64,000 nucleotides of DNA from NCBI GenBank assembly GCA_028829895.1, contig CM054180.1, forward strand, positions 119,830,473-119,894,472, written 5' to 3'. Shown here piece after piece: positions 12,241-24,898 of this stretch (its first letter is position 1; every line of letters starts with the position of its first letter). This stretch comes from Sinotaia quadrata. Taxonomy: Eukaryota; Mollusca; Gastropoda; Architaenioglossa; Viviparidae. The notes under the pieces were generated by a model. That model was given only the letters and a program-made list of their open reading frames with translations, ran no database searches and was not told the DNA's origin. Made by a program: the position numbers and the translations under genes.

Positions 12241-15200
12241 ATGACACGGACAGTTGCCTAAAATAAAACCTAAGGCTTGTGGAACACACATAAGTAGTGC
12301 ATAGCTATAACGTGTACATGATGTTGAATTCTGGTTGCCATCCATCTGCCCATCCTTCTGACACAATATTGGAAAATCATATACAGTGTATTTACTTATT
12401 TCATTTAATTATTTTCTGTTTGAAAATAGTAATCTGTTTGAAAAACTGCCCACCAGTTTGAAGTAAAGCAGGTAATTGGTATCAAAGTATTAATTTAAGA
12501 TGAGCAAAAAGGAAATATTTCTATCTACTTGCAAAACATGAAGGCAATAGAAGACCTAAAACCCCAAAAGATGGACAGTCATAAAGTAGCAAATACAAAA
12601 TTTGTCATCTTTTTGTCATCCATTCAAGTGCACATGTAAACTGAAAGCCATGACCAAGGAGGACTTCATTTTAAATATTCTGATCTCTCAGTAAAGTGCA
12701 AATACCTAATACAAAATGCTTAGTGCAAAATTCATCAGCTTTATAAAAGTCTATAAATTTATAGAGTAGTACAGATACACCTAAAAATATCATTAGACAG
12801 TTAGTTAACTCTACTTTTCTCTAACAATTTTTCACTTTGCAGCTGGAGAGTGTTATTTTGTCTCATGCTGAATTAAGTTATAAATACATGTACATACAAA
12901 AACTAATGTCATTGATCCAACAAGTATTAATGAAACAGTCATTAAACTACACTTGTATATGTCTGGACACGATCAGCTTCAGGTGATAGTAATGCTGGCC
13001 TGAGCAAATTATTCTAGTTTACTGTTATCGATCCTCAAAGTGCTTCTCCTGCTAAGATCGCAATTATGTCAGGTCTGTGCCTAGACTTGGCCTGAAATGA
13101 ATGCTCCATTGCATGTTTTGATTTCTGTTGCAATTTTTTCCTTAGATTTTTTACTTTCATTACATTAATTTAATGTTGATATTGCTTGGAAAGATCTCAT
13201 TAAATGCATGGAATGTGCTGGACAGAATTCCTGCTTGGCATTCCTAAAGGATAGTGTTGAGACAGAGAGTGAAAGCAAATGACATTCTAATTACTGTAAC
13301 AGCTCTGCCAGTATTTAACTTAATGCACAGGCATCTTTTTTATTGTCATGGCGTTGTTATGGTTTCAATTGAGAATGCCCTTATTTTTAATTCACAGATA
13401 CCGTACTGCTTCAGGGACTTGAGTGCATATTTACAAAATTGAGTTTATCTTCAAATTCAAATTCTTGGACATAACACCATTATCTGTAGTCAACTTCCAC
13501 TCATCCATCACACCAGGGGATATATGATGTACTTCTAGATCCAGTAGATATGTGACTTAATATATACAAGTTATAGCTGTTGATAATACTATCAGTGCCA
13601 GTAACTTGAGGTAACAGTGCGATTGTAGTTGTATGAACAAAAAGACGTGTACTTGTTGCTCGATTATATGTTTAAAATTGTCCTCATTATGCCCTGACAG
13701 TGATGTAAGATTTTTTCCCTTAGTTTATAAAATTCTACTTACATATTATCTTTAGAATTTTTGTACTGTCTTGGTAACAGTATTAAATATCAGTTAATGT
13801 AACTTGTCTTTAATAACGAATTATATGAAAACATTTCTCCTCTCCCCCACACACACAAGCACAAAATGCAAATGTATACACATGTTATTTATATCTACAA
13901 ATCATATTTGTTGTAAGCGGATATACTTTAAAAATGTATTTTTCCCCCTTTCAAAACTGAACAGAGGCATTATAGTACAGAGATGGAAGCACTTTCCACT
14001 CTGCATATCCTTTTAGTTTTATATTTTTTATTATTTATTAATAATGAGATACTCATATGTGCACACTTATGACTACTTACTTCTTAGTATATTTGTTTAA
14101 TACTTATAAATTTAGCATCCAAAGGTCTTTTAACATTTTCTTTTCAATGGTTTTATTTTGAATTGGTCAGGCATTTTAAACTATAAAGTGATATACATAT
14201 ATGTACTGATATAAAATAAAAGGCTAATATGTTTTTTTTAAAATATATCCACTTCAAGCTCACAAAATTCTTACAATCATTCATGTTTATTTATTTTTTT
14301 TAATTTTTTCGGGTGTGTGTGTTGCTAAATAGCTTCATAGCTATGTTAGCTATGTCATTATCTTCAAAGCTATAGGATATGACTGCAAAGTGCCATCCAG
14401 TTATAACATGTTACCACTTAACAGCCTACAGATATTTTGGTTTTTTTTTCATGTTATGCTGTAGTCAGTTCAGTGTATCTTTTTAGTGGGTGCTTTGGAA
14501 TGTTTAAATTATCTTTTCAAAATACAGAGACAAATTTAATTCAAACTTGATGTGGTGTGGGTGTGTGTGAAGGTATTTTGTGAGAAATAGTAATTGATAT
14601 ATTATTACAAGCAGTAAGTTAAATATTATTTTAACTGCTGTGTTCACATATTCAACTAATAATAATAATAATAATCCATAATATTGACAAATGTAATTTC
14701 TACTAAATAGTTTCTGCATTTACACTATTTTTTATGTAATAATTATCTAAAGAAAAACATTTAGAAACAAATATTTGATTAATAATTATTTTCAAGCTGT
14801 TTTCTTTTTAAATAAAAATATTTATTTATTTATAAGGGAAGCTGATCTTTTTAAAACAAATCAATATTATTTCTTTGATTTATCTGTTTTTCATTCCACC
14901 ATGTGATGATTTAAATAGAGAAATATACAGTTTTTTGTTTTTTTTAAATTGTTTACACTAAACAAATTGGAATTTCTTCATTTTTCTTCTAATGCCTCAT
15001 AATTGTGATGTTTTAGGCTAATATTTGTAATAATAGTGGTATTGCAATTTGTATGCTTGCATTTTTTAAAGCCTTTATAATCTAAATACCACATCAGTAT
15101 GTGTATATTATTATCAGTATTATTATTCATATTATTATAAGTATGTTTTTCCTCTAATATATTAGATTTTTTCCCCCATAACAAAAAGTGTATTCTTTGT

Positions 15201-16159
15201 AAATTTAGATTATGTATCTCTTTAATAATTATTATTATTATAATGATAGATTAAAATTGTTATATTGTTATCACTCTACTTCATTGTCAGTATCACTTCT
15301 GTGCATCTGTCTAAGGAGAAAAATTATGCACACTTAACAGTTAACTGGTTGTGGTTCTTTGTGTCATAAGAAGTTCAATCAAGAAAGTCCTTAATTCACA
15401 TTTGCCATAAGAATAAATTGCAAAATAAATTAAACGTCAGCATTTTTACCAATCAAATCACTTTCTGTAATGAAAACTGTGTGAAAAAATGTGCTTGTGT
15501 ATGTGTTTACATGCCTTGCATGATATACATCGAAATCAGCCTTTCCATATGTCAATCTATGAAGAAGAGAATTATGAGATTATACTATAGAAGAATATAA
15601 CGGAATATTGAGAGTTTTGTTTTCCAGCACTGAATTAGTGAATAATATTAGTAGTAATACTAATACTATAAACAGTTTTTCTATTTTACCATTTACATGA
15701 ACCTTATTTTCTCATCTGTGTTGGGAGTGGGGTAGGACTAGGTTCTCCATTTAAGTGTGCATTTAACCTTTTGAGAGTTAAGAGGCATTGCAATATGTAT
15801 GCACTTATTATCCTTTTCCTTCCTTGCTTTGACTTACAGATTGTCAGGGTCCAAATAAGTTTACCCTGACTCTGGCTAGTATGGTCTGCAAGACAATTCT
15901 TTGCATGGGTTGCTTTAGACTTTGAAGTGGACACACTAGCTCTAACCATATGTATGGACAGCCAGTTCATTTAAACAATTTCAACTTGCTTAATACACAC
16001 ATTTGGAAGTTTCAATCTAAAGACATTTGACACAACAAAATAAAACAAAACAAACACAAAAACAAGCAAGGTTCTAGAGATAGAATACTAATACATGTAT
16101 ATGCTTGATGTATGCTTACAGATAGGATTCACTGTTCACATTTCTTGACCAATAAATGT

Positions 16160-17270
16160 CTCAACAGTTTTTTTTTTTATCAGTACGTGTATTCACAGTT
16201 CTTTACCAGTATATCACAATTCTTTACAAGTACTTTATTCACAGTTTGTTACCAATACTTTTATTCATATTTACCAGTTCTTTTATTCACAGTTCTTTAC
16301 TAGTACATGCATTCACATATCTTTACCAGTTTTTTTTTTTTACAAGTACATACATGTATTCACAGATTTTACCAGCATATGTATTCACAGTTCTTTACAA
16401 GTGCAACAAGTATTCACTGATTTTACCAGTTCCAGTATAAGTATTTCACAAGTCTTTACCTAAACATTATTCTCAGTTTGTTACCAGTACTATTATTCAT
16501 ATTTACCAGTTCTTTTATTCACACTTCTTTACTAGTACATATATTCACAGTTCTTTACCAGGTTTGTTTTTTTTTACATTCATTTCGTATTCACAGTTTT
16601 TACCAGTTCTTTACATGTATTCACAGATTTTACCAGTTCTTTACCAGCACATGTATTCACAACTCTTTACAATATACAGTGGTACCTCGCATAATGAACA
16701 CAATTCGTTCCAGCAGTACGTTCGTTATGCGAGGTGTTTATTATGCGAAACACGATATCCCATAGACTTCTACAGGAAATAGTGCAATCCGTTTCACCGT
16801 GAAAAATCAAAGAAATTAGGGGAAAATGAATACAGGGCAGTGTTCATGGGGGGAAACACTTGTAATGACACTCACCAAAGCAGGGTATGATGTTAGGTGT
16901 TGATGAGGTAAGATGTTAGGCGTTGATAAGGTGAAATGGAGGTGGGATGAGGAGAACACACACACTTATGTACAATTCACACAGATGGCAAAAACACATC
17001 AAAGCAAGGGAAAAAAAGGACAATCAACTGGGGACAAACCTGCCCTGCCTTCATCTGAGCCACGCAAGACAAATTCACGGGAAATGCGATGTTTTCACGG
17101 CGTACATAAGGTTCATTATGTGAAACAAGTTCGTTCTGCGAGCCACGCGGGCGTTCGTTCTGCGGAGCGTTCGTTAAGCGAGGTACCACTGTATATATAA
17201 TCACACTTCTTAACCAGTACATGTATTCACAGTTTTATTTTACTAGTACTTAGTACATGCATTCATAGTT
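16160..17270 (+). repeat. Minisatellite split by a MITE
   Basis: Degenerate units of about 26-28 bp contain TTCTTTACCAGTACATGTA then TTCACAG. The array runs from about 16160 to 16676 and resumes at 17200-17270, after the inserted element. Confidence 0.85.
16677..17191. mobile_element. Non-autonomous TA-flanked inverted-repeat element (MITE)
   Basis: The ends are inverted copies of CAGTGGTACCTCGC, bounded by TA on both sides, as in Tc1/mariner-superfamily insertions. Inside each end, variants of GTTCGTTmTGCG are repeated several times. No transposase is encoded in about 515 bp. It interrupts the minisatellite at 16160-17270, which resumes directly after it. Confidence 0.85.
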
Positions 17271-20200
17271 TTTCAGACAGAAGTAATTAATATTTCTTTT
17301 GTCAAACTTACATTTTGATTGATTTGCTGTGGCATGTGACTTTCACTGTTTTCTCTTCCCCAATTCTATATAATTTCTTAACCATTAAGAAATTAAGTAC
17401 ATGAAAGCATATTTTATGTATCACTGTATGTTCTTTTTCATTTAAATTTCCTTCCCATTGAATCACTTTTGCTTTGAGTATCGCTTTATCAGACAATGAA
17501 TGAATAATGAAAAGACATTCTGTCAGTCTGTCCACTGTATTTATTAGATTTAGATAACTTTTTAAAAGTTGAAACAATAATTTGTTTTGTAAAATAATAA
17601 TTTATAAACTTTTTTCTTTTATGTAATGTTTTATGTACATGTAATTTGTAATTTATTCCCATTATGAGTACTAAGTGAACAGTACTACAAAAATTAGTAG
17701 TATCCCATGATTTTATTATTTTTCAAGAGAAAGATAGAGACATGGCATCATTGAAAATAGTAATTGTATGTTTTAAATTCTGCATAAAATAAATTATTCT
17801 CTGAACATACTCAGTTGACTTAGGTTTTAAATTAAAGTGTTCTCTTTGATGTCTTAAAATTAGAACAAAATTAAATGTCATGTACAGATCAAATACATCA
17901 AGGCACCTCAGTGCATTGGTGGCTTTGTTGTTTATATTTACAAAAGAAAAAGAAGAGGAAAATCAAGTCAGAAAACAGTAAGGAATAATGCACTGTGGGG
18001 TTAAATAATAAGAAAGGACATTTTTATTCAGGCTTTTCATCCCTGCATTTGTTGGTCTAAATGCAGATGTAATCTGTTGGAATGAAGCATTATTTAATAA
18101 AGTAAACATGTGTTGGTCTTGAACTTGAAGTCACAGGTCAACAACTCATACAATGGTAATATTACAAATATTTCATTTTTTTGTTCTGCCTTCTAGCACA
18201 AAATGTACACATCATATTTTTGACAGATACTGAGGTGGAAAATAGTTAATTGTTTCTTAATAACCTTCTTTGTTCTTTAATCTAGAGTTTTGACAAGCTC
18301 ATTATTTGCAGATTTTTTCTGTTGCTGATAGTATGCACAGTCAAGTCTTGTAATTTATAATACTAATAGTAAACAGTTCATCACTGCTACATTAATAGTG
18401 TGAAATGATAATCACATTCATTTAACATTACAAATTACATGTTTTAATTAGATTATACAGTGGAAACTGTTGTATTCAACAACTTATAGTTTAAATTTTA
18501 ATTTATTCAGATTAAAGGAGATATCTATTTTCTAATTATATTTTAAATATTTTATCCAGTTTCCACACCACCACCCTTCACATCCTACTAGGTTGAAATA
18601 GTTTGAGTCAGATGTCCTAAATATGAAAATGTCTTACTGATTTACTGCTATTTTACTGATAAAAGTGTTTGTGATGGACAGTGTTCTTGACATTGTAGTA
18701 CTGGATGTTTACCTGGGTCTAAGGAAAGATATATATTGCTTTACTAATATCATTTAAATTTTTCTAAGAAATAAAAATTATCACTTCAACAGCTACAATA
18801 CCACCTTTATGGCCTGCACTTTTGAAGTGTGAATGCTCTCTATTATTGTGTGTATTTTTACTGTCTCTGCTATCCTGTGGTATATTAGTGCTGTGTACTT
18901 GTTAATCATAGTTATTAAATCACTTATTCAGGAGAGTTAATTTTGTATGTATAAGCATTTGGGTTTTAAAATAAACAAACTTTAAAGTTTTTGAAAAGTC
19001 AGCAGATCTAATGCAGTAGACACTTACTTTCTTTATCAATTAAAATCAAATAGTTTTTAAATACATAATTAGCTTGCATGTATGGTATACACACATACTC
19101 GTGCACACACACACACACCTTGACATGTGGTGGATAGATGAATGTAACTATAAATGCAGGTATCATTTTCCAAATCCGCAGCTTGGGTATAACCCAAGTC
19201 ATAAATTGATGGAGTTGGAGTTGGTTGCACACCACATAGGTTAACGGACAGGTAAATGGCTTGCTCCCAGCCACACTGTCATTCCTGAAAGGTGTAGACT
19301 GTTGATAGTATCTACATAATATCTGATAAATGAACTGGTGACTTTAACAAGTGACTACTGGGGAGATTGATACCATTGGATACTGTGCTATTCTTTGGCA
19401 GTATTTTACTAGAGCAAAGCAGTGGTAAAGTAACAGTTCTCTTTTAAACTCTCATTAATTAAACTCGGTTTGGTGAGAGTCAGTCTACCCAGTCAGTCCA
19501 TACTTTCCAAAATGCTAGTTTTATTGCATACTTGCATGCCTCCACAATGAAAGAGATGTCTTTCTAAGCAGAGTTGACAGAAACTTCAAACATTCTTTTC
19601 TTTTTTTTGGTATTGAAGCCCCTAAGCACAATTTGTAGCAAAATTTGACAGCTGGTTGTGTGCCAAGTCCTCTTCCCCTCGAAAGAGTGCACTAAAGGTC
19701 AAAGATCCATACTTTTCCACAAGGGAGAAGGTGGAATAGACTAATGTGGTACTTCTGGCAGTTCTGCTGATGTGATTGACCCCCAAATTCTTGACAATCC
19801 ATATTCCTTCTCTTTAGCTTCTTGGGTTTTTTAAAGTTTCTTTTTAATTATATAATGTAGTGTTGGCTCTCTCTCACATACACATTTTTTTTTTCCTTTT
19901 TCTAGATTGATAATAATTTGCTTTGTGTGTGCGTGAATGGATGGACAGATAGTGTGACACTCCTCTGGGCACCCTTCACTCGTTATGATAATTATTTATT
20001 AATTAATAACACATAACTAATTACAAGTAATCAAGAATCTTAATTTATATTTACATGTATTAATAATTCTCCCGCCCCAAAAACAGGTCTCTCATTTGGT
20101 GGATTATAAGGGTGTCGTAAAACTCTACTCTTTACACAATAATAAGATAGACATTTTACTGTTGCATAATGTTTTTGCCAGTGGAAACTTATTACTGAAG

Positions 20201-21239
20201 TAGTAATAAAAATGTGTCTTTTATTTATATTTAACGAGCTCCATACACCCACTATTACTCCAACAGAAGTTTAGTATATGTGCAGGAAGGTTAATAAATT
20301 TATTAAATCAACAATCAAATATATTACATATGAATATAATCAAAAGAATGTTAACATTTATATCTCTTCACAACAATGTTTGATTAACACAGTCAAATTA
20401 TATGTATATATAACCAAGTTCATAGTTTTAATTCATCATAGAAATGAGTGGAGTTTTAGAGAGATGATTATACTATAGTCAATGTACATAACCTTTTTAA
20501 TGATGGTAACAGTCACTAGAACATGTTCACCATCACGCACTTTGCAACAAGACTCTTTTTTTATTAGATGACAGTCCAGTGTACCCCTTCTGGGCATTAC
20601 ACAATTGTTCCAGAATCTTCAATCACTCACAAAGCACGCTAAGGAAAAGCATCTAGAAGTTCACAAGTGCTATCAAAGCACATCTCGCAGAATGTTCTAA
20701 GAAGAATGTTCAAAAAGTCTTGAATTCTTGAGACAAAACTCAAGCCTCAGTTTTTGCCGTATTGATTTTGAGTGAAAATCACAGGAATCAACTTATAGCA
20801 ACACATTTACTAATAAGTTTATCAACAGCATTGGATACACTACCAATGTGTTCTGGTAGAGTACAGTAGTCACTGCAGTTTGAAGCAGATACAAGATTAC
20901 AAAACAAAAAAAGTCAAATTTATTATGGCTGTGCTAAATTTCTTTCATATTTCTAAACTCCTTTCTCTCTTATACACATTTTCAACTTACAAATCCTGCA
21001 ATGATATTTGTTAGCCTGATACACATACAGCATAAGAAATTTAGCATCAATCAAAATCCACAAGTATAATGTACAATATTATCAAATTAGTGAACATAGG
21101 AATAATAGTTTCAATTACATAAAGCATTTCCACAAAAATATCATAAGCAGTGCCCAAGGTCAGGTCAGATCATGTTAACAATGGCAACAAATATATAATT
21201 AAGTTTAGAAATAGGGATGGGCAAATTTACTCCACCATA

Positions 21240-21281
21240 GACAGACAGATAGATAGATAGAGAGAGAGAGAGATAGATGTA
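21240..21281 (+). repeat. GATA/GA microsatellite
   Basis: Runs of GATA followed by GA dinucleotides. Confidence 0.9.
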
Positions 21282-21657
21282 GGAAGATGAAAAATAACTT
21301 GTCTGTTTTTTTATGGGTTAGGAGTTTATACCTGAACATCTAAAGACAATTTGTTTAGAAATAGAGGAATAAACTTGACATTACATCTACTATGTATATT
21401 ACCAGTTTAATAATGTAAGGTAATTTGCTTCATGAAAAAGTATTTATATTGCTGTAGTAATTTGTTTGACTCAGCCTTGCATCTAACAATAGAAACAGTT
21501 CTTATCTTCAAGGCTAGCATTCACAATAGAATCCGGCTAAATTGGCAAACTGCTTCCTCCCAGTGAAATAATACTGATTTAGTGATTAGGCCAAGGTCTG
21601 AGAGCTAAAGTAAAGATGTGCTTTTGTTGTTTGTTTGTTTGTTTGTTTGAAATACTT

Positions 21658-21900
21658 TTAATACTAATAGGTATTGTGAATTGTTCATGTTTCAATCTTT
21701 AACTTGATATTAGTCTTAATAGTAATAGGCATTGTGAATTGTTCATGTTTCAGTCTTTAAGATGATAGTAGTCTTAATAGTAATAGGCATTGTGAATTGT
21801 TCATATTTCAGTCTTTAAGATGATAGTCGTCTTAATAGTAATAGGTATTGTGGATTGTTCGTGTTTAAGTCTTTAAGATGATAGTAGTCTTAATAGTAAT
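21658..21900 (+). repeat. Minisatellite, about 59-bp unit, four copies
   Basis: The unit contains AATAGGYATTGTGAATTGTT, then CATGTTTCAGTCTTTAA, then GATGATAGTAGTCTTAATAGT. Confidence 0.9.
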
Positions 21901-22740
21901 AAAATAATTGTAATATAGTCTCCTTTCTTTCATTGCATTCGTTTAAAATTTAAATTAAATCTTTATAATTTAAATTAAAACAGCATAATAATAATAGTAA
22001 AATAGCTTAAAATAAAACTGTAAAAAGACTCCTCAGATTAAACAATATATACAGAGTGTGTATATGTTTGTAAACAGCAAAACTGGGATTGATTAAGTAA
22101 AATTTCACATTTATATCAACAAAAAAATGCATTTTTTTTCATGTGAAACAATTTAAATGAAAGTGAGTACACTATTAAATCAATAAATTGCTTTAATTAT
22201 TAATTAAAGTAATAAAAAGCAACCTACAGTAATAATCAGTATACACCTAGTTATGAACTGCCACCTGAACACAAACTGATGACACTTAAATAGAGAGTTA
22301 ATTACAGAAAAGCATGCACATGTGTGAGTTAGGATGGATGGAAGGTTAAAGTGAGAGGCCATATAGTATTAGAAATGTCTTTGCTGTATAACTTAGAATA
22401 TCCTTTAAGCCTCTTGATGCTGCACATGTGGCATGCATTAAAAATAATATTTACATTGGTTGTGTGTCATGGTGCACCAGTTTTTACTTGATATAAATAG
22501 TCTTCTTGTAATGATATATGTATTGGAAGTTTGAATTACATTTTCCATGAAATAGAACAGCCAAACATCCTATAGCACTTATTTCAAAAGATAAACTATA
22601 AAATAACCAGAAAAAACTTGAAAGTATATCAACAGTAATTGCATAATTTGCATCTGTGTGCTTGTTTTGTACAGTATTCTGAAAGATAGGCAGTTTAGGA
22701 ACAGAATGTATATTTTATTCCTAATGTCTGATTTTTCTTT

Positions 22741-22810
22741 TTTTCACTCACTCTCTCTCTCTCACTCTCTCTCTCACTCACACGCACACACACACACGCA
22801 CACACAAAAC
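22741..22810 (+). repeat. CT then CA microsatellite
   Basis: CACTCTCTCT-type repeats pass into ACACACAC. Similar compound tracts lie at 9455-9532. Confidence 0.85.
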
Positions 22811-23945
22811 CACACACATTGATGTAGTTATACACAGTCCTCTGAAACCTGAGCATATTCTTTTGTTTGTGTATAAATAGTAGTTAGTACTAGTATTACA
22901 GATTTAGTGAAGTGTAGTTATGTAGAATACTGCTAATTGTTGGTGTGATATTGAGGTTTCTAAACATATTTACTTCAGATACTTGGCATAGGTGATCTTG
23001 TGGATGCCTAACTTAATAGCCATTTTCATCATGCAGTTTTGGTGCTTTACATTCACATTTAATGTTGTAAATCAATAAAATAATTTAAAATGGCATATTA
23101 GTGCTTTAAAATATTTCAAAATTTTGAAATAGCATTTTAGATATGAAATAGATTGATTGATTGGTGTGTTGATGTATACTTGTATAGTGATCCTTTATGC
23201 ATAGTGATTTTAACTTTGCACAGAATGGGAAATATGTTCTACTTTAGTACTTATAGCAGTCTTGCTTCAGGAACCAATATAGTCATAAATATGTGCATTC
23301 AGTGTAAAAATCATGAGATCTAAGACATTTTAAATTATGCTATGTGCTCTGTAATCATTTGTTAACAGAAGAAAACAAGTTACTGCATTTGTTGGCCATT
23401 GCCCACTTGTACATATTTTCATGTGTTAAATTTTTGAGTGCACATGTATAAATGCCTTTGAAATACCAATGCATTTAGGTTGTTGTACAATGTCAAAAGT
23501 GTGGTATGCTTCACAATTCATGATCCTGTTCTGTATGTTCACATTATGTAACATTGGCCAAAAACATATCTTTGAACTTAATTGGTACTATTCACATTTA
23601 GTTTATTTACTTTCAGTTGATTTGAAATGCTATATTTCTCCTATTTCTCTATATGACTATAAGTATCTCTGTGTTTGTCCATTAGCATATCTGTTAAATG
23701 CTATGTGATCTGTATCTCACTTATGTTCATCGTTATTTTTCAATGTGTCCAGCAATATCTCTATACTTGCTCATCAGTATATCTTTGTGTGTCGTATTGG
23801 CTATCAGTATCGCACTATATGTTCATAATTATGTATGTCCGTTAGTGTCTCTTTGTATCTTGCAGTTTTTAGTTTCTTTCAATTTCAGTATCTGTGAAAA
23901 AATAATATAATAATAAATAACCCTGTTCCTGTGCCACTTTCAGTC

Positions 23946-23948
<3 letters not shown>

Positions 23949-23986
<38 letters not shown>

Positions 23987-23998
23987 ATGTGTGTGTGC
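23949..23998 (+). repeat. TG microsatellite
   Basis: About 17 uninterrupted TG followed by CATGTGTGTGTGCATG. Confidence 0.92.
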
Positions 23999-24660
23999 AT
24001 GCTTATAAATACATATACGAATTTGCATACCCTTTAGTTAATACTATATTTTTTTAAAATTATTTTATTTTTAAATTACATTTTATTTCCATTTGAAACT
24101 GAAACTGTGAAAAACTTTGTGCATTTGTTTGAATTGCACCAGTGCAATACTAATATAACAAGAAATCTTGTATTACACTATTTTTATTATTTCTTTTTCT
24201 AAACATATTTAAGACATGTAAAAAAAAAAAAGTAATTTTATAGCATTACTGTCATTAGCGTTATTAAATAATAACCAGACAACCAAAAGTCATCCACATT
24301 GGAGTGGTATTTCCTGTTTAACTTTCATTGTGCATGTTCATTCTTGTGAAATATGTGGTTTTATTTTCACTTGTTTTTATTCCTATTAATTTTTTTAATT
24401 TAAAAAAAAAAATTCGTAAGTTTTCTTTACTTTTAGGTATTTATTGTACTTGCCTAGACAGCTAATTAAGGGACCATTACTCTGTTTTCCATTAGGAAGT
24501 TCCCTGTAGTTTGGACTAAAGCTAAGTGTCTGGACCCACTAATTGCTATATCCCATTTCAAATCTGTGGCAGTACATATTTTATGTTGGTGAATTTGTTC
24601 TTTGTTTTTAGTATCCTGTTCTTTTCATAATTTTGTTTTTGGTTTCTTTGCTCTCTTCAG

Positions 24661-24898
24661 ATTGTTGATTCTTAATGGCGAACAGCTGTTTGAATCACTG
24701 CTGGTCATACATGGAATTCAGTTCAGGGACACTGTGCCTGAGGTGCCGGTGACCTTAACTACCCAAAACAATGGATATTGCAATCATAGAGAGTGAAAAT
24801 AGCAGCTTTAGGGGTGGGCAAGTGGAGGATGGGGCCAGAAAGGAGAAGGAACCTCACCCAGATGAAGAGCTTCTTGCCAAACTGGAGGAAGCTAACAG
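24661..24898 (+). CDS. EVI5: EVI5 exon 1 (leader plus residues 1-42)
   Basis: The acceptor is CTCTTCAG at 24653-24660 and the donor AACAG/GTGCTC follows 24898. The start ATG at 24771 has a strong context (ACAATGG) and an in-frame TAA 12 bases upstream, so no N-terminal extension is possible. The encoded segment is acidic and charged (VEDGARKEKEPHPDEE) and ends in the family motif ELLAKLEEAN. The exon ends in phase 2. A 25-codon upstream reading frame (24675-24752) lies in the leader. Confidence 0.93.

Larger units (their letters stand above)
8013..24660 (+). other. EVI5: Proposed intron 1 of EVI5 (16.6 kb)
   Basis: No convincing coding exon was seen. It contains the duplicated block at 10.5-10.9 kb, minisatellites at 11.3-12.2, 16.2-17.3 and 21.66-21.9 kb, the MITE at 16.7 kb and several microsatellites. 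From 12.25 to 16.1 kb and 17.3 to 21.2 kb I see nothing but AT-rich unique sequence. Confidence 0.4.

Noticed and set aside
15704..15970. 88-codon minus-strand frame
   Set aside because: No domain, no splice or promoter context, and about the length expected by chance.
16112..16765. Several overlapping + frames of 60-95 codons rich in Phe, Tyr and Ser
   Set aside because: They arise from the minisatellite and run into the MITE; they are not genes.
19930..20770. Possible transposon with CTCTGGGCA / TTCTGGGCA ends
   Set aside because: The two similar segments are direct rather than inverted, short and diverged, with no target duplication.
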